From contig LNFF01000006.1 of NCBI GenBank assembly GCA_001464585.1, positions 124,001 through 188,000 of the forward strand: a DNA stretch of 64,000 nt, written 5' to 3'. Below the pieces are notes generated by a model, which saw only the letters and a list, made by a program, of their open reading frames with translations, did not search any database and was not told the DNA's origin. The first letter of the stretch is position 1. Each line of letters starts with the position of its first letter. Shown here piece by piece: positions 19,927 through 29,077 of the stretch. Made by a program: the position numbers and the translations under genes. The DNA comes from Gammaproteobacteria bacterium Ga0077554 (lineage in GTDB: Bacteria > Pseudomonadota > Gammaproteobacteria > Ga0077554 > Ga007554).

Positions 19927-21225
19927 ATGAGCATTGAGCACTTGTACGGAGTTCCGCACCTGACAACCGTGCTGACCGGCCCGCTATTAAAACTTGAGCG
20001 CCATTTACTGGATCATCAGGCGGCCATTGAATGGTGGTTACGCGGCCAATGGCTGGACACACCGCCCCCTTTCTATGCCTCCGTAGATTTACGCAACGCC
20101 GGGTTTAAGCTGGCGCCCGTAGACACCAACCTGTTTCCCGCTGGCTTCAACAATTTGAATCCAGCATTTATGCCGCTGTGTATTCAGGCGATGCAGTCCG
20201 CCGTGGAACGGGTTTGTCCGCGCGCCGCAAAAGTGCTGGTAATTCCCGAAAGCCATACACGCAATTTATTTTATCTTGAAAACCTCGCCACGCTGGTTAC
20301 CATGCTTAACAAAGCAGGATTTGAAGTGCGCCTGGGTTCATTGATTGATGACCTGGCGGAACCACGCACCCTCGATCTGCCTTCAGGTCGCAAAATCCAG
20401 TTAGAACCACTTCTGCGAGTCGGTAACCGCGTCGGCGTTAAAGATTTCTTTCCCTGCATGATATTGCTGAATAATGATTTTTCAGCGGGTCGTCCTGCAC
20501 TTCTTGAAGGCCTGGAGCAACCTGTCATGCCGCCCCTGGATCTGGGCTGGTTTAACCGTTTAAAGTCAGATCATTTCACCCATTATCGGCGTGTCGCGCA
20601 GGAATTTTCTGAGATCATCGACATTGATCCGTGGTTGATTGATCCGCTGTTTCGCCAATGCGGTGAGATTAACTTCATGAAACGTGAAGGCGAAGAATGT
20701 TTGGCGACTAATGTAGATGGCTTGCTGAGTTCAATCCAGCGCAAATACGATGAGTATGGACTGGATAAAAAACCTTTTGTGATTGTGAAAGCCGATGCCG
20801 GCACCTATGGCATGGGGATTATGACCGTACACTCCGCCGCAGAGATTTATGAGCTGAACCGCAAGCAACGCACCCACATGGCCGCCACCAAAGGCGGGCA
20901 GGACGTAACCCAGGTGATTATTCAGGAAGGTGTGTACACCTTTGAAACCTGGGGTGAAGCGCAAAAGGTCGCGGAACCGGTTGTATATATGGTTGATCGT
21001 TTTGTCGTAGGCGGCTTTTATCGCGTACACACCACGCGTGGCGTGAATGAAAACCTTAACTCTCCTGGCATGCAGTTTGAGCCTCTGGCCTTTGCTGAAC
21101 CGTGTAACAACCCCGACCCCAACAAAGACCCAGATGCCCATCCCAACCGCTTTTATGCGTATGGCGTTATCGCGCGCCTGGCCATGCTTGCCGCTGCCCG
21201 TGAAATTGCTGGTACAAAAGCATGA
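19927..21225 (+). CDS. gshA: Glutamate-cysteine ligase (acidithiobacillus-type)
   Basis: This enzyme makes gamma-glutamylcysteine, the first and limiting step of glutathione synthesis. The 432-residue sequence (SVDLRNAGFKLAPVDTNLFPAGFNNL near residue 57; FVIVKADAGTYGMGIMTV near residue 287) belongs to the class first described in Acidithiobacillus ferrooxidans and not to the E. coli GshA class. The ATP-grasp-like KADAGTYGMGI supports the fold. AAGGAC precedes ATG 19927. The stop overlaps the gshB start (ATGA), so the two steps are co-translated. Confidence 0.92.
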   Translation: MSIEHLYGVPHLTTVLTGPLLKLERHLLDHQAAIEWWLRGQWLDTPPPFYASVDLRNAGFKLAPVDTNLFPAGFNNLNPAFMPLCIQAMQSAVERVCPRAAKVLVIPESHTRNLFYLENLATLVTMLNKAGFEVRLGSLIDDLAEPRTLDLPSGRKIQLEPLLRVGNRVGVKDFFPCMILLNNDFSAGRPALLEGLEQPVMPPLDLGWFNRLKSDHFTHYRRVAQEFSEIIDIDPWLIDPLFRQCGEINFMKREGEECLATNVDGLLSSIQRKYDEYGLDKKPFVIVKADAGTYGMGIMTVHSAAEIYELNRKQRTHMAATKGGQDVTQVIIQEGVYTFETWGEAQKVAEPVVYMVDRFVVGGFYRVHTTRGVNENLNSPGMQFEPLAFAEPCNNPDPNKDPDAHPNRFYAYGVIARLAMLAAAREIAGTKA

Positions 21226-22181
21226 GCACGATAAACCTGGGCGTGATCATGGATCCCATCACCTCCATCAATCCAAAAAAAGACAGCACCCTGGCCATGT
21301 TACTGGAAGCCCAGTCGCGCGATTGGGTGCTTTATTACATGGAGCAAGGGGATATATTCCTGCGCGATGGCAAGGCCTACGCCAAAATGCAGCAGCTCAC
21401 CGTCAGCAATAACCTGCATGAATGGTTTGAACTAGGACAGCCCTACATCAAACCATTGGCTGAGCTTGATGTAATCCTGATGCGCAAAGATCCGCCCTTT
21501 GACATGGAGTATATTTACACCACCTATTTTCTCGAACACGCAGAAGAGGATGGCGTGTTAGTGGTAAATAAACCGCAAAGTCTGCGTGATGTTAATGAAA
21601 AAGCCTACATCACCTGGTTTCCAGAATGTTGCGCCCCGACGTTAATCAGCCGTAATGCTGATCAATTGCGTGAATTTCTCTATGAGCATGGCGATATTAT
21701 TTTGAAGCCATTGGATGCCATGGGCGGCGCCTCGGTGTTTCGCCTCCGCGAAAATGATCCAAACATAAATGTAATCATCGAAACCATTACCCAGCGTGAA
21801 ACACGCTTTGTGATGGCTCAGCGCTTTATACCTGAAATCGGCGAAGGCGATAAGCGCATTCTGCTGATTGACGGCCGCCCTATTCCCTTCGCACTGGCGC
21901 GCATTGCCGCACCCGGAGAAACACGCGCCAATCTGGCGGCGGGCGCCCACGGTGAAGGCGTGCCCTTGAGCGAACGTGATTTATGGATATGCGAGCAGGT
22001 GGGGCCAACATTACGCACCAAAGGTTTGATGTTTGTCGGGTTGGACGTGATTGGTGATTATCTTACCGAAATAAATGTCACCAGTCCCACCTGCATACGC
22101 GAACTTGATGCCATTTATGATTTGAATATCAGTGGATGGCTGATGGATTGTATTGAAACAAAGTTAGGTGCAGCCACATAA
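21222..22181 (+). CDS. gshB: Glutathione synthase
   Basis: GshB joins gamma-glutamylcysteine and glycine with ATP to form glutathione. The 319-residue protein shows the N-terminal GVIMDPITSINPKKDSTLAML, the substrate loop MRKDPPFDMEYIYTTYFLE, the ATP-grasp segment GDIILKPLDAMGG, and the C-terminal GLDVIGDYLTEINVTSPT. All are standard for proteobacterial GshB. It forms a two-gene unit with gshA by a four-base overlap. Confidence 0.97.
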   Translation: MSTINLGVIMDPITSINPKKDSTLAMLLEAQSRDWVLYYMEQGDIFLRDGKAYAKMQQLTVSNNLHEWFELGQPYIKPLAELDVILMRKDPPFDMEYIYTTYFLEHAEEDGVLVVNKPQSLRDVNEKAYITWFPECCAPTLISRNADQLREFLYEHGDIILKPLDAMGGASVFRLRENDPNINVIIETITQRETRFVMAQRFIPEIGEGDKRILLIDGRPIPFALARIAAPGETRANLAAGAHGEGVPLSERDLWICEQVGPTLRTKGLMFVGLDVIGDYLTEINVTSPTCIRELDAIYDLNISGWLMDCIETKLGAAT

Positions 22182-22189
22182 GGTGTAGA

Positions 22190-23245
22190 GTGACTTTCCC
22201 CGATAAAACACCGCGCGGATGGATTCTGCTGTTGATGCTACTGTTTCTCAATGCCTGCGACATACAGCAAGCGCAATTGCACCAGCAACAATTTTTGCTG
22301 TTTGGCACCCTGGTGGACATCAGCCTATGGAGTGATGATAAACAGAAAACAGAAAACGCCATTGCCCAGATCACTACTGACCTGGAAAAAATGCACAACG
22401 AATGGCATGCCTGGCATGACAGTCCACTGACACGTCTCAACAAAGCGCTGGCCGCAGGACAACCGGGCACTGTACCACCATCCATGATCCCGCTTCTGCA
22501 AAAATCCATAGCCCTGTCGAATGCCAGTGACGGCTTGTTTAATCCGGCGATTGGCCGACTGATAAACTTATGGGGATTCCAGCAGGACGATGCGCCCAGC
22601 AACACACCGCCTGACGCCGCCAGAATTCAGGATCTCACCACTGCACAACCAAAGATGCAAGACTTGGTTCTTGCTCACGACCAACTAACAAGCCGCAACC
22701 CCAATGTACAACTTGATTTCGGTGCGATTGCCAAGGGCTATGCTGTGGATCTGGCCATTGAAAAGTTGCGCGCGCTGGGCATTCACAACGCGATTATCAA
22801 TGCTGGCGGTAATTTACGCGCTATCGGCAAACACGGTGATCGTCCGTGGCGCATTGGCATACGTAATCCACGCGGACCGGGAGTGCTGGCTTCTATTGAA
22901 GCACGCGGCGATGAAAGCATGTTGACGTCGGGTGATTATGAACGCTTTTTTGAATATCAGGGCAAACGCTACCATCACATTATTGACCCGCGCACTGGCT
23001 ATCCGGCCAGAGGGTTTACCTCAGTCACAGTGATCTACCCTGATGCTGCCACAGCCGATGCCGCATCCACCGCACTGTTTGTCGCGGGGCCGCAGCACTG
23101 GCGTGACATTGCGAAAAAAATGGGACTTCAATACATTATGATCGTGGACGATAAAGGACATGTCACCATGACACCTGCCATGGCAGAACGGGTGCGCTTT
23201 GAATTAAATCCGGCGCCCAACTTTAGTATCGTTGCATTGCCATGA
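22190..23245 (+). CDS. apbE: ApbE FAD:protein FMN transferase, lipoprotein
   Basis: ApbE attaches FMN to threonines of exported or membrane flavoproteins such as Rnf or Nqr subunits. The 351-residue protein has a lipobox LLFLNAC near residue 25, so it is anchored at the periplasmic side. Core motifs are SDGLFNPAIG, DFGAIAKGYAVDLAI, NAGGNLRAIG and HHIIDPRTGYPARG, the magnesium/FAD sites of the family. It starts with GTG at 22190. The next gene, with NusG domain II, often accompanies ApbE in flavinylation loci. No obvious ApbE target is in the window. Confidence 0.93.
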   Translation: MTFPDKTPRGWILLLMLLFLNACDIQQAQLHQQQFLLFGTLVDISLWSDDKQKTENAIAQITTDLEKMHNEWHAWHDSPLTRLNKALAAGQPGTVPPSMIPLLQKSIALSNASDGLFNPAIGRLINLWGFQQDDAPSNTPPDAARIQDLTTAQPKMQDLVLAHDQLTSRNPNVQLDFGAIAKGYAVDLAIEKLRALGIHNAIINAGGNLRAIGKHGDRPWRIGIRNPRGPGVLASIEARGDESMLTSGDYERFFEYQGKRYHHIIDPRTGYPARGFTSVTVIYPDAATADAASTALFVAGPQHWRDIAKKMGLQYIMIVDDKGHVTMTPAMAERVRFELNPAPNFSIVALP

Positions 23246-23601
23246 CACGCGCCGATAGGGTTGTGGTGATCCTCGCGGTAGCATTACTGCCGTTTCTTTA
23301 TATGACCTATTGGGGGCCGTCACAACAGGGCGACGCGTTACGGGTGATGGTGAATGGCAAAGAAACCATGACAGTATCGCTGCACGCAGATAAACACATT
23401 ACGGTTCACGGATCCTTGGGAGACAGTGTGATTGACGTTGATCAGGGCAAGGCGCGTTTTATCAGTTCACCGTGCCGTGGCAAACAGTGTGTGCACACTG
23501 GCTGGCTGGGTCAAGGCGGTGAATTTGCGGCGTGCCTGCCGAACCGGGTGAGCATTGCAGTGATCGCGGAAGAACAGCGTTATGACAGCATTGTATTTTA
23601 A
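23242..23601 (+). CDS. NusG domain II-containing membrane-anchored protein
   Basis: A 119-residue protein with one N-terminal membrane helix (residues 7-24) and a small beta domain related to NusG domain II. It includes a CRGKQCVHTGWL segment whose two cysteines could be redox-active or metal-binding. Proteins of this type lie next to ApbE and Gx-type membrane proteins in many bacteria and are linked to extracytoplasmic flavin transfer; the exact role is unclear. It overlaps the apbE stop and the next gene's start, so it is part of one operon. Confidence 0.8.
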   Translation: MTRADRVVVILAVALLPFLYMTYWGPSQQGDALRVMVNGKETMTVSLHADKHITVHGSLGDSVIDVDQGKARFISSPCRGKQCVHTGWLGQGGEFAACLPNRVSIAVIAEEQRYDSIVF

Positions 23602-24106
23602 CACCACCCGCGAAGATCACCGCATTGCATGGCTTGCGGCATTGGCGATTACGCTGCATATTGTGGAAAGCGCCTTGCCCAGCCCCATCCCCGGCGTTAA
23701 ACCTGGCCTGGCAAATATTATTACGATCATCGCGCTGATTCAATTTGGCTGGTCGACAGCGGCCTGGGTCAATCTGCTGCGGGTACTGGTGGGCAGTGTA
23801 TTGATCGGCAGCTTTCTGTCACCCACGTTTATCTTGAGCCTGGCCGGAGCGTTATCCAGCATTCTGGTACTGCGTCTGGCAAGCTGGTTACCGGGTCGCG
23901 GCTTTGGCCCTATCGGATATAGCGTGCTGGCAGCCCTGGCGCATATGGCCGGGCAATTTTACACTGCCTATCTGCTGTTTATTCCACATGCCGCACTGTT
24001 TCACTTGCTGCCCGTGCTAATGACCGCCGCCGTGATTTTTGGTATAATTAGCGGGTATATTGCGCACCTGATTTTAGGGTACGGCTCAAGACCTTTGGCG
24101 CACTGA
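23582..24106 (+). CDS. Gx transporter/heptaprenyl-diphosphate-synthase component I-like membrane protein
   Basis: A 174-residue hydrophobic protein with about five membrane segments and the motif PGVKPGLANIITIIAL, diagnostic for the Gx transporter family (annotated by history as heptaprenyl diphosphate synthase component I). The fold resembles substrate-specific ECF transporter subunits, so substrate binding in the membrane is likely and prenyl synthase activity is not. With ApbE and the NusG II protein it may form a flavin-handling set. It overlaps the preceding gene by 20 bases. Confidence 0.8.
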   Translation: MTALYFNTTREDHRIAWLAALAITLHIVESALPSPIPGVKPGLANIITIIALIQFGWSTAAWVNLLRVLVGSVLIGSFLSPTFILSLAGALSSILVLRLASWLPGRGFGPIGYSVLAALAHMAGQFYTAYLLFIPHAALFHLLPVLMTAAVIFGIISGYIAHLILGYGSRPLAH

Positions 24107-24110
24107 CCGC

Positions 24111-24995
24111 ATGACCACTGCCACCGCCTCTCCCATTACCTCGACCGACCGTTTGGGTCTGACGCTGTTTTTTGCGGTTGTGGTGCATGCCTTGATCATT
24201 CTTGGCATTACCTTTATCGCGCCCGATGAAAAGCCAGCAGACAACCAGCCCACGCTTGAAATTATCTTGGCCACTCGCCCTGCCACCCAGAAAATCACTA
24301 ATCCCGATTTTCTGGCGCAGGCACATCAGGAAGGCGGCGGCACCCAGGAAACCCGCCACAGACCCACCGCGCCACCGACCGTATCAACAACCCCTAGCCC
24401 GCTGGCGGGTAATGGGCCGACCAACACATCCACGGGCGCCGCTAAACCAGCCGCCGCTCCTGCGCCCACGCAAATAACCACTACGCGCCATTCACAGCAA
24501 CAAGCTACGCCCGAGATCGCGCCCCCGTCAATACCAACAGAAGCACCATCCGCCGCTGACATGATGATGCGCAGCCGCGAAATTGCCAAGCTCAGTGCTG
24601 AGTTGAGCAGCTCAATGCAAGCGTATGCGCGTCGGCCAAAACACCGTTACATCGCGGCGCGCACAGCGGAATTCCGCGATGCCGCCTATATGGCCGCCTG
24701 GCAGGCCAAGATTGAAATGATCGGCAATCTCAACTATCCTGAAGAGGCGCGCCGCCGCAACATATCCGGTAATTTACGCCTGGATGTGGCGATTAATCCC
24801 GATGGCAGCGTTAACAACATCAGCGTGCTCCGCTCGTCCGGGCACAAGTTGCTCGACGATGCCGCAATACGCATTGTGCGCCTGGCCGCACCTTTTGGCC
24901 AAATGCCGCTGGAAATGCGCAAGGAAACCGATATCCTGCATATTATCCGTACCTGGCAATTTCTTGATAAGGATGGGCTGGTAACTGGACAATAG
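24111..24995 (+). CDS. tonB: TonB-family energy transducer
   Basis: A 294-residue protein with one N-terminal membrane helix (about 16-38), a long Pro/Thr/Ala-rich periplasmic spacer (85-155), and a C-terminal TonB domain (about 205-294). The C-terminal domain shows YPEEARRRNISGNLRLDVAI and SSGHKLLDDAAIRIV. TonB passes proton-motive energy from ExbBD to outer-membrane receptors. No exbB or exbD lies here. The position between glutathione synthesis and yqgE matches the Pseudomonas arrangement, where a TonB-like gene also sits. Confidence 0.9.
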   Translation: MTTATASPITSTDRLGLTLFFAVVVHALIILGITFIAPDEKPADNQPTLEIILATRPATQKITNPDFLAQAHQEGGGTQETRHRPTAPPTVSTTPSPLAGNGPTNTSTGAAKPAAAPAPTQITTTRHSQQQATPEIAPPSIPTEAPSAADMMMRSREIAKLSAELSSSMQAYARRPKHRYIAARTAEFRDAAYMAAWQAKIEMIGNLNYPEEARRRNISGNLRLDVAINPDGSVNNISVLRSSGHKLLDDAAIRIVRLAAPFGQMPLEMRKETDILHIIRTWQFLDKDGLVTGQ

Positions 24996-25045
24996 TTAAC
25001 TACACCCCCTTGCCACTGGACACCCTTGTGCATGATACTATCACC

Positions 25046-25630
25046 ATGAGCGCAACCCTCTCGCTGACCAATCAATTTCTCATTGCCATGCCCTCGCTGG
25101 CAGACCCCAATTTTTCCCAAAGCGTCACTTATATCTGCGAACACAACCAGGAAGGCGCGTTGGGTATCGTCATCAATCATCCTCTGGATATTCAGCTCAG
25201 TGAAGTATTGCAACACATGAATATCGAGGCACAAACCCCTGCCATCCTCAATCGACCGGTGTTTCTCGGCGGGCCGCTGCAACGTGAGCGGGGTTTTGTC
25301 ATTCATTCACCCATCGGCGCGTGGGACAGCGTGCTGAAAATAGCGGACATTGGCGTTGCCAGTTCGCGTGACATTCTGGAAGCTATCGCGCGGGGCACTG
25401 GGCCAAAACACACTTTGATCGCCTTGGGCTATGCCGCATGGGGGCCGGGGCAACTTGAAAAAGAGTTAGCCAGCAACGATTGGCTGAATGGGCCAGCCAG
25501 TGCCAGTGTATTGTTTGATTTACCCTTTGATCTATCCTTTAATCTATTACGCGAACAACGCTGGCATGCCGCAGCGGCATTAAGCGGCGTGGATTTAAAC
25601 AGGCTGTCAAACGATGTTGGTCACGCATGA
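25046..25630 (+). CDS. yqgE: YqgE/AlgH family protein
   Basis: A 194-residue member of the UPF0301 family, cytosolic and of unknown biochemical function. Family motifs are LTNQFLIAMPSLADPNFSQSVTYICEHN and FLGGPLQRERGFVIH, with YAAWGPGQLEKEL further on. ATG 25046 fits the family N-terminus; a longer frame from 25010 is possible but has no similarity. It precedes ruvX in a conserved pair. Confidence 0.93.
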   Translation: MSATLSLTNQFLIAMPSLADPNFSQSVTYICEHNQEGALGIVINHPLDIQLSEVLQHMNIEAQTPAILNRPVFLGGPLQRERGFVIHSPIGAWDSVLKIADIGVASSRDILEAIARGTGPKHTLIALGYAAWGPGQLEKELASNDWLNGPASASVLFDLPFDLSFNLLREQRWHAAAALSGVDLNRLSNDVGHA

Positions 25631-25672
25631 CCACGTATATAAGCTCATGCATGACCACTTATATAAGCATAT
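25625..25672 (+). repeat. 24-base tandem duplication before ruvX
   Basis: Units at 25625-25648 and 25649-25672 differ at only a few positions. Because the unit is eight codons, the open frame is kept and would read HDHVYKLM then HDHLYKHM. It lies across the yqgE stop and the region upstream of the likely ruvX start, so it may not be translated. Confidence 0.7.
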
Positions 25673-25703
25673 GCGTGAGCAACATCACAACGATTGGCAG
25701 GCA

Positions 25704-26159
25704 ATGACTGCCGCACGTCCCCGCACATTTCTTGGTTTTGACTTTGGCATGAAGCGCATCGGCATCGCTGCTGGTCAGGATTTGACAGCAACCACCACCG
25801 CACTCGAAGCCGTGCGCGTAACCGACGCAATACCCGATTGGGTCGGCATCACACGTCTGGTGAATAGCTGGAAGCCGGATGCGCTGGTGGTGGGTGTGCC
25901 GTTTAATCTGGATGGTACGGAACACGACATGACGCACGCCGCGCGCGATTTTAGTGTAGGGCTGCAACAGCGTTATGGCGTGCCCGTACACATGATCGAC
26001 GAGCGATTATCATCACTGGCAGCGGAGCAAATTTTAGCGGCAAGCGGCAAAAAACGGCCAAAATCGCATACCCAGGCCAGTAAGCAGCAGATTGACAGCG
26101 TGGCTGCACAAGTCATTCTGGAAACATGGTTCGCTGAACAACGTATCACACACAGGTAA
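25704..26159 (+). CDS. ruvX: RuvX/YqgF Holliday junction resolvase-like nuclease
   Basis: An RNase H-like fold protein of about 151 residues, linked to processing of pre-16S rRNA and to Holliday junctions. Motifs are FLGFDFGMKRIGIAAG, DALVVGVPFNLDGTE, MIDERLSS and DSVAAQVIL, giving the acidic catalytic residues Asp, Glu and Asp. ATG 25704 gives the usual family length. The frame is open back to ATG 25614 through a tandem repeat, so a longer N-terminus cannot be excluded. Confidence 0.93.
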   Translation: MTAARPRTFLGFDFGMKRIGIAAGQDLTATTTALEAVRVTDAIPDWVGITRLVNSWKPDALVVGVPFNLDGTEHDMTHAARDFSVGLQQRYGVPVHMIDERLSSLAAEQILAASGKKRPKSHTQASKQQIDSVAAQVILETWFAEQRITHR

Positions 26160-26163
26160 CGCA

Positions 26164-26742
26164 ATGACCCAACCTTCTGATGCCGAGCGACCGCTCACTG
26201 CCAATATAGAGCGACTACTCGCTACTGATATAGACCAACTCATCGTCACCATGGCGCAGAATTTGAAAGCGCGGCTGGATGCGCATCACGTCAAGGATCC
26301 GGCCATGGTGGGCATACACAGCGGCGGCGTGTGGATTGCACAACGCCTGCATGCCTTGCTCGGCTTGCAGCAACCTTTGGGCAGCCTGGATATTTCATTT
26401 TACCGCGACGACTTCGTGCGCATCGGCATCAATCCGCAGGTGAAACCCTCTCACCTGCCCTTCAATGTTGATGACCACCACATCATCCTGGTTGACGATG
26501 TGCTCTACACGGGTCGCACCATCCGCGCGGCATTCAATGAAATTTTTGACTATGGCCGCCCTGCCGCCATTACACTCGTCGCACTGATTGACCGCAACGG
26601 GCGTGAATTACCCATTCAGGCAGATATCGTCGGACAACATGTGGATTTACCACCCGACACCCATATTAAATTAACCGGCCCGGCACCTTTGGCGCTACGA
26701 TTAAAGAACTCTATCAACCCAATAAAATATGAAAAATTATAA
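26164..26742 (+). CDS. pyrR: PyrR bifunctional regulator/uracil phosphoribosyltransferase-like protein
   Basis: A 192-residue PRTase-fold protein with the PRPP loop [12 protein letters not shown] and the PyrR features [12 protein letters not shown] and SFYRDDF. In Gram-positive bacteria PyrR attenuates pyr operons in response to UMP. In pseudomonads it lies, as here, directly before pyrB and can act as a regulator or as a uracil phosphoribosyltransferase. No attenuator hairpin is evident in the 4-base gap upstream. It overlaps pyrB by 14 bases. Confidence 0.94.
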   Translation: MTQPSDAERPLTANIERLLATDIDQLIVTMAQNLKARLDAHHVKDPAMVGIHSGGVWIAQRLHALLGLQQPLGSLDISFYRDDFVRIGINPQVKPSHLPFNVDDHHIILVDDVLYTGRTIRAAFNEIFDYGRPAAITLVALIDRNGRELPIQADIVGQHVDLPPDTHIKLTGPAPLALRLKNSINPIKYEKL

Positions 26743-27784
26743 TATACAATTTGATAAAAATGGCCGCCTGCGGCACTTTCTCACTATCGAAGGATTAAAG
26801 CGCCAGCTACTGGTAGACATACTCGATACCGCTGAATCATTCTCCGGCGTCACCGCACAGAGCATTAAAAAAGTGCCATTATTACGCGGCAAAACTGTCG
26901 TCAATTTATTCTTTGAACCCAGCACCCGCACCCGCACTACCTTCGAGCTGGCGGCCAAGCGCCTCTCCGCCGATGTGCTCAATATCAACGTCACGGCCTC
27001 CGCCACCACCAAGGGCGAAACCCTGCTTGATACCCTGCACAACCTGCAAGCCATGCACTGCGACATGTTCGTGGTGCGTCATGACCGTGGCGGTGCCGCG
27101 CACTTCATTGCCCAGCATGTGGCGCCGCATATCAGCGTCATTAACGCGGGTGATGGCCGCCATGCGCACCCCACCCAGGCGATGCTGGACATGTTTACCA
27201 TTCGCCGCCACAAAAAAGAATTTGCAAAACTCAATGTAGCGATTGTCGGCGACATCCTGCATTCACGCGTGGCACGCTCGCAGATTCATGCGCTCACCAC
27301 ATTGGGCGTGAACGAAGTGCGGGTTATCGGCCCGGAAACACTTATTCCCTGCGAAGTAGAAACCCTGGGCGTACATGTGTACCATGACTTGCGCGAAGGC
27401 CTGCGTGATGTGGATGTGATTATCATGCTGCGTTTGCAACATGAACGCATGAAGGGTGCGTTATTGCCCAGTGAACATGAATATTTCCGTCTCTACGGAT
27501 TAACCGAAGAAAAGCTGGCGTATGCCAAACCGGATGTCATCGTGATGCATCCGGGGCCGATAAATCGCGGCGTGGAAATTGATTCGTCAGTAGCTGATGG
27601 GCCACGCTCCGTCATTCTCGAACAAGTCACGCATGGCATTGCGGTACGTATGGCGATCATGTCGATGGTGCTGTCTGGATCAGCATCAATCCCATTATCA
27701 ATCCGCCCGCCAGGGATGGCGGAAGTGCCGAAAACGCAGGAGCAGCTTTCCGGCAAGGCCAACTCTGAAGGAGAAATTATCTGA
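26729..27784 (+). CDS. pyrB: Aspartate carbamoyltransferase catalytic subunit
   Basis: PyrB makes carbamoyl aspartate, the first committed step of pyrimidine synthesis. The 351-residue protein has the carbamoyl-phosphate loop [13 protein letters not shown] and the aspartate-side MLRLQHERM, with HPGPINRG near the C-terminus. It has a longer C-terminal tail than E. coli PyrB. It is followed with a one-base overlap by an inactive dihydroorotase homologue; in Pseudomonas such a pair assembles into a dodecamer. There is no pyrI regulatory subunit. Confidence 0.97.
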   Translation: MKNYNIQFDKNGRLRHFLTIEGLKRQLLVDILDTAESFSGVTAQSIKKVPLLRGKTVVNLFFEPSTRTRTTFELAAKRLSADVLNINVTASATTKGETLLDTLHNLQAMHCDMFVVRHDRGGAAHFIAQHVAPHISVINAGDGRHAHPTQAMLDMFTIRRHKKEFAKLNVAIVGDILHSRVARSQIHALTTLGVNEVRVIGPETLIPCEVETLGVHVYHDLREGLRDVDVIIMLRLQHERMKGALLPSEHEYFRLYGLTEEKLAYAKPDVIVMHPGPINRGVEIDSSVADGPRSVILEQVTHGIAVRMAIMSMVLSGSASIPLSIRPPGMAEVPKTQEQLSGKANSEGEII

Positions 27785-29064
27785 TGCGCCTGCGTATTAT
27801 CAACGGTCGCATCATCGACCCTGCCAATTCAATTGATAGTGTGCAAGAGATCTGTATCGCCGATGGTCACATTCAGTCAATAGGTGCCGCATCACGCGAC
27901 TTTACCGCAGACCGTGAAATAGACGCGACCAATTTAATCATCTGCCCCGGTCTCGTCGATCTCAGCGCACGCCTGCGTGAACCAGGCTATGAACACAAGG
28001 CCACCATCGCCAGCGAAACACGCGCGGCGGCCAGCGGTGGCATTACAACCTTGTGTTGCCCGCCCGATACCGACCCCATCATCGACACGCCCGCCGTCGC
28101 CGCACTGATTCGCAGCCGTGCCGAAGCCGCAGGCTATGCGCGCATCGTACCGCTCGGTGCACTGACCCAAGGCCTGAAGGGTGAGCGCCTCAGTGAAATG
28201 GCTGCGCTCAAAGAAGCCGGTTGCATAGGCGTAAATAATGCTTCGCGCCACATCACCAATGCACATGTGTTGCGCTGTGCCATGGAATACGCCGCCACGC
28301 AGAATCTCACGGTGTTTTTAAACGCCGAAGATTATTGGCTGCGCAATCAAGGCTGCATGCACGAAGGCATGGTCAGCACCCGCCTCGGCCTGCCCGGCAT
28401 TCCTGAGTCTGCCGAAGTCGCCTCCGTGGCGCGTGATCTGGTGTTAATCGAACAAACCGGCGTGCGCGCCCATTTCTGCCGCTTGTCCACTGCGCGCGCG
28501 GCACGCATGGTGGCGCGCGCGCGTTATGAAGGCCTGCCCATCAGCGCCGATGTCAGCGCGCATCATTTATATCTCACGGAAATGGATGTGGGTGACTTCA
28601 ACAGCCAGTGCCACATTGAGCCTCCCCTGCGCACGCAACGCGACCGCGACGGCCTGCGCGCCAGCCTTGCGCGCGGCATAGTCACGGCGATCTGTTCCGA
28701 TCACCAACCGCATGAACCTGACGCCAAGCTGGCGCCGTTCAGCGCCACAGCACCCGGCATTTCAGCGCTCGAAACCTTGCTGCCGCTCACCTTGCGCCTC
28801 GCCGATGAAGACCTGCTAAGCCTGAGCGATGCCATCGCCTGCCTGACGCATCAACCCGCTAAAATCCTCGGCATTAATGCCGGCACCCTGAGCATCGGCG
28901 CACCCGCCGACATGTGTATCTTTGACCCCAACCACTACTGGACAATCACCGAAAAAACCCTGCTGAGCCGTGGCCGCAACACCCCATTTATGGGCTGGGA
29001 ATTCAAGGGTCGAGTAACGCACACCGTGATGGGTGGAAAAGTTGTGTATGAATTGGTGGGTTAA
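27784..29064 (+). CDS. pyrX: Dihydroorotase-like PyrX, probably non-catalytic partner of PyrB
   Basis: A 426-residue amidohydrolase-fold protein of the dihydroorotase family. The first metal motif, HxH in active enzymes, is here LSARLREPG: Ser61 and Arg63 replace the two histidines. A second expected histidine is also changed (HFCRLSTA where active enzymes have H-V-S). The Asp of SDHQPH is kept. Loss of metal ligands matches the PyrC' subunit of pseudomonad aspartate transcarbamoylase, which is structural. An active pyrC must exist elsewhere in the genome. Start and stop codons of pyrB and this gene overlap (TGATG-type junction), indicating coupled synthesis. Confidence 0.93.
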   Translation: MRLRIINGRIIDPANSIDSVQEICIADGHIQSIGAASRDFTADREIDATNLIICPGLVDLSARLREPGYEHKATIASETRAAASGGITTLCCPPDTDPIIDTPAVAALIRSRAEAAGYARIVPLGALTQGLKGERLSEMAALKEAGCIGVNNASRHITNAHVLRCAMEYAATQNLTVFLNAEDYWLRNQGCMHEGMVSTRLGLPGIPESAEVASVARDLVLIEQTGVRAHFCRLSTARAARMVARARYEGLPISADVSAHHLYLTEMDVGDFNSQCHIEPPLRTQRDRDGLRASLARGIVTAICSDHQPHEPDAKLAPFSATAPGISALETLLPLTLRLADEDLLSLSDAIACLTHQPAKILGINAGTLSIGAPADMCIFDPNHYWTITEKTLLSRGRNTPFMGWEFKGRVTHTVMGGKVVYELVG

Positions 29065-29077
29065 AGCATGTAGCCTG

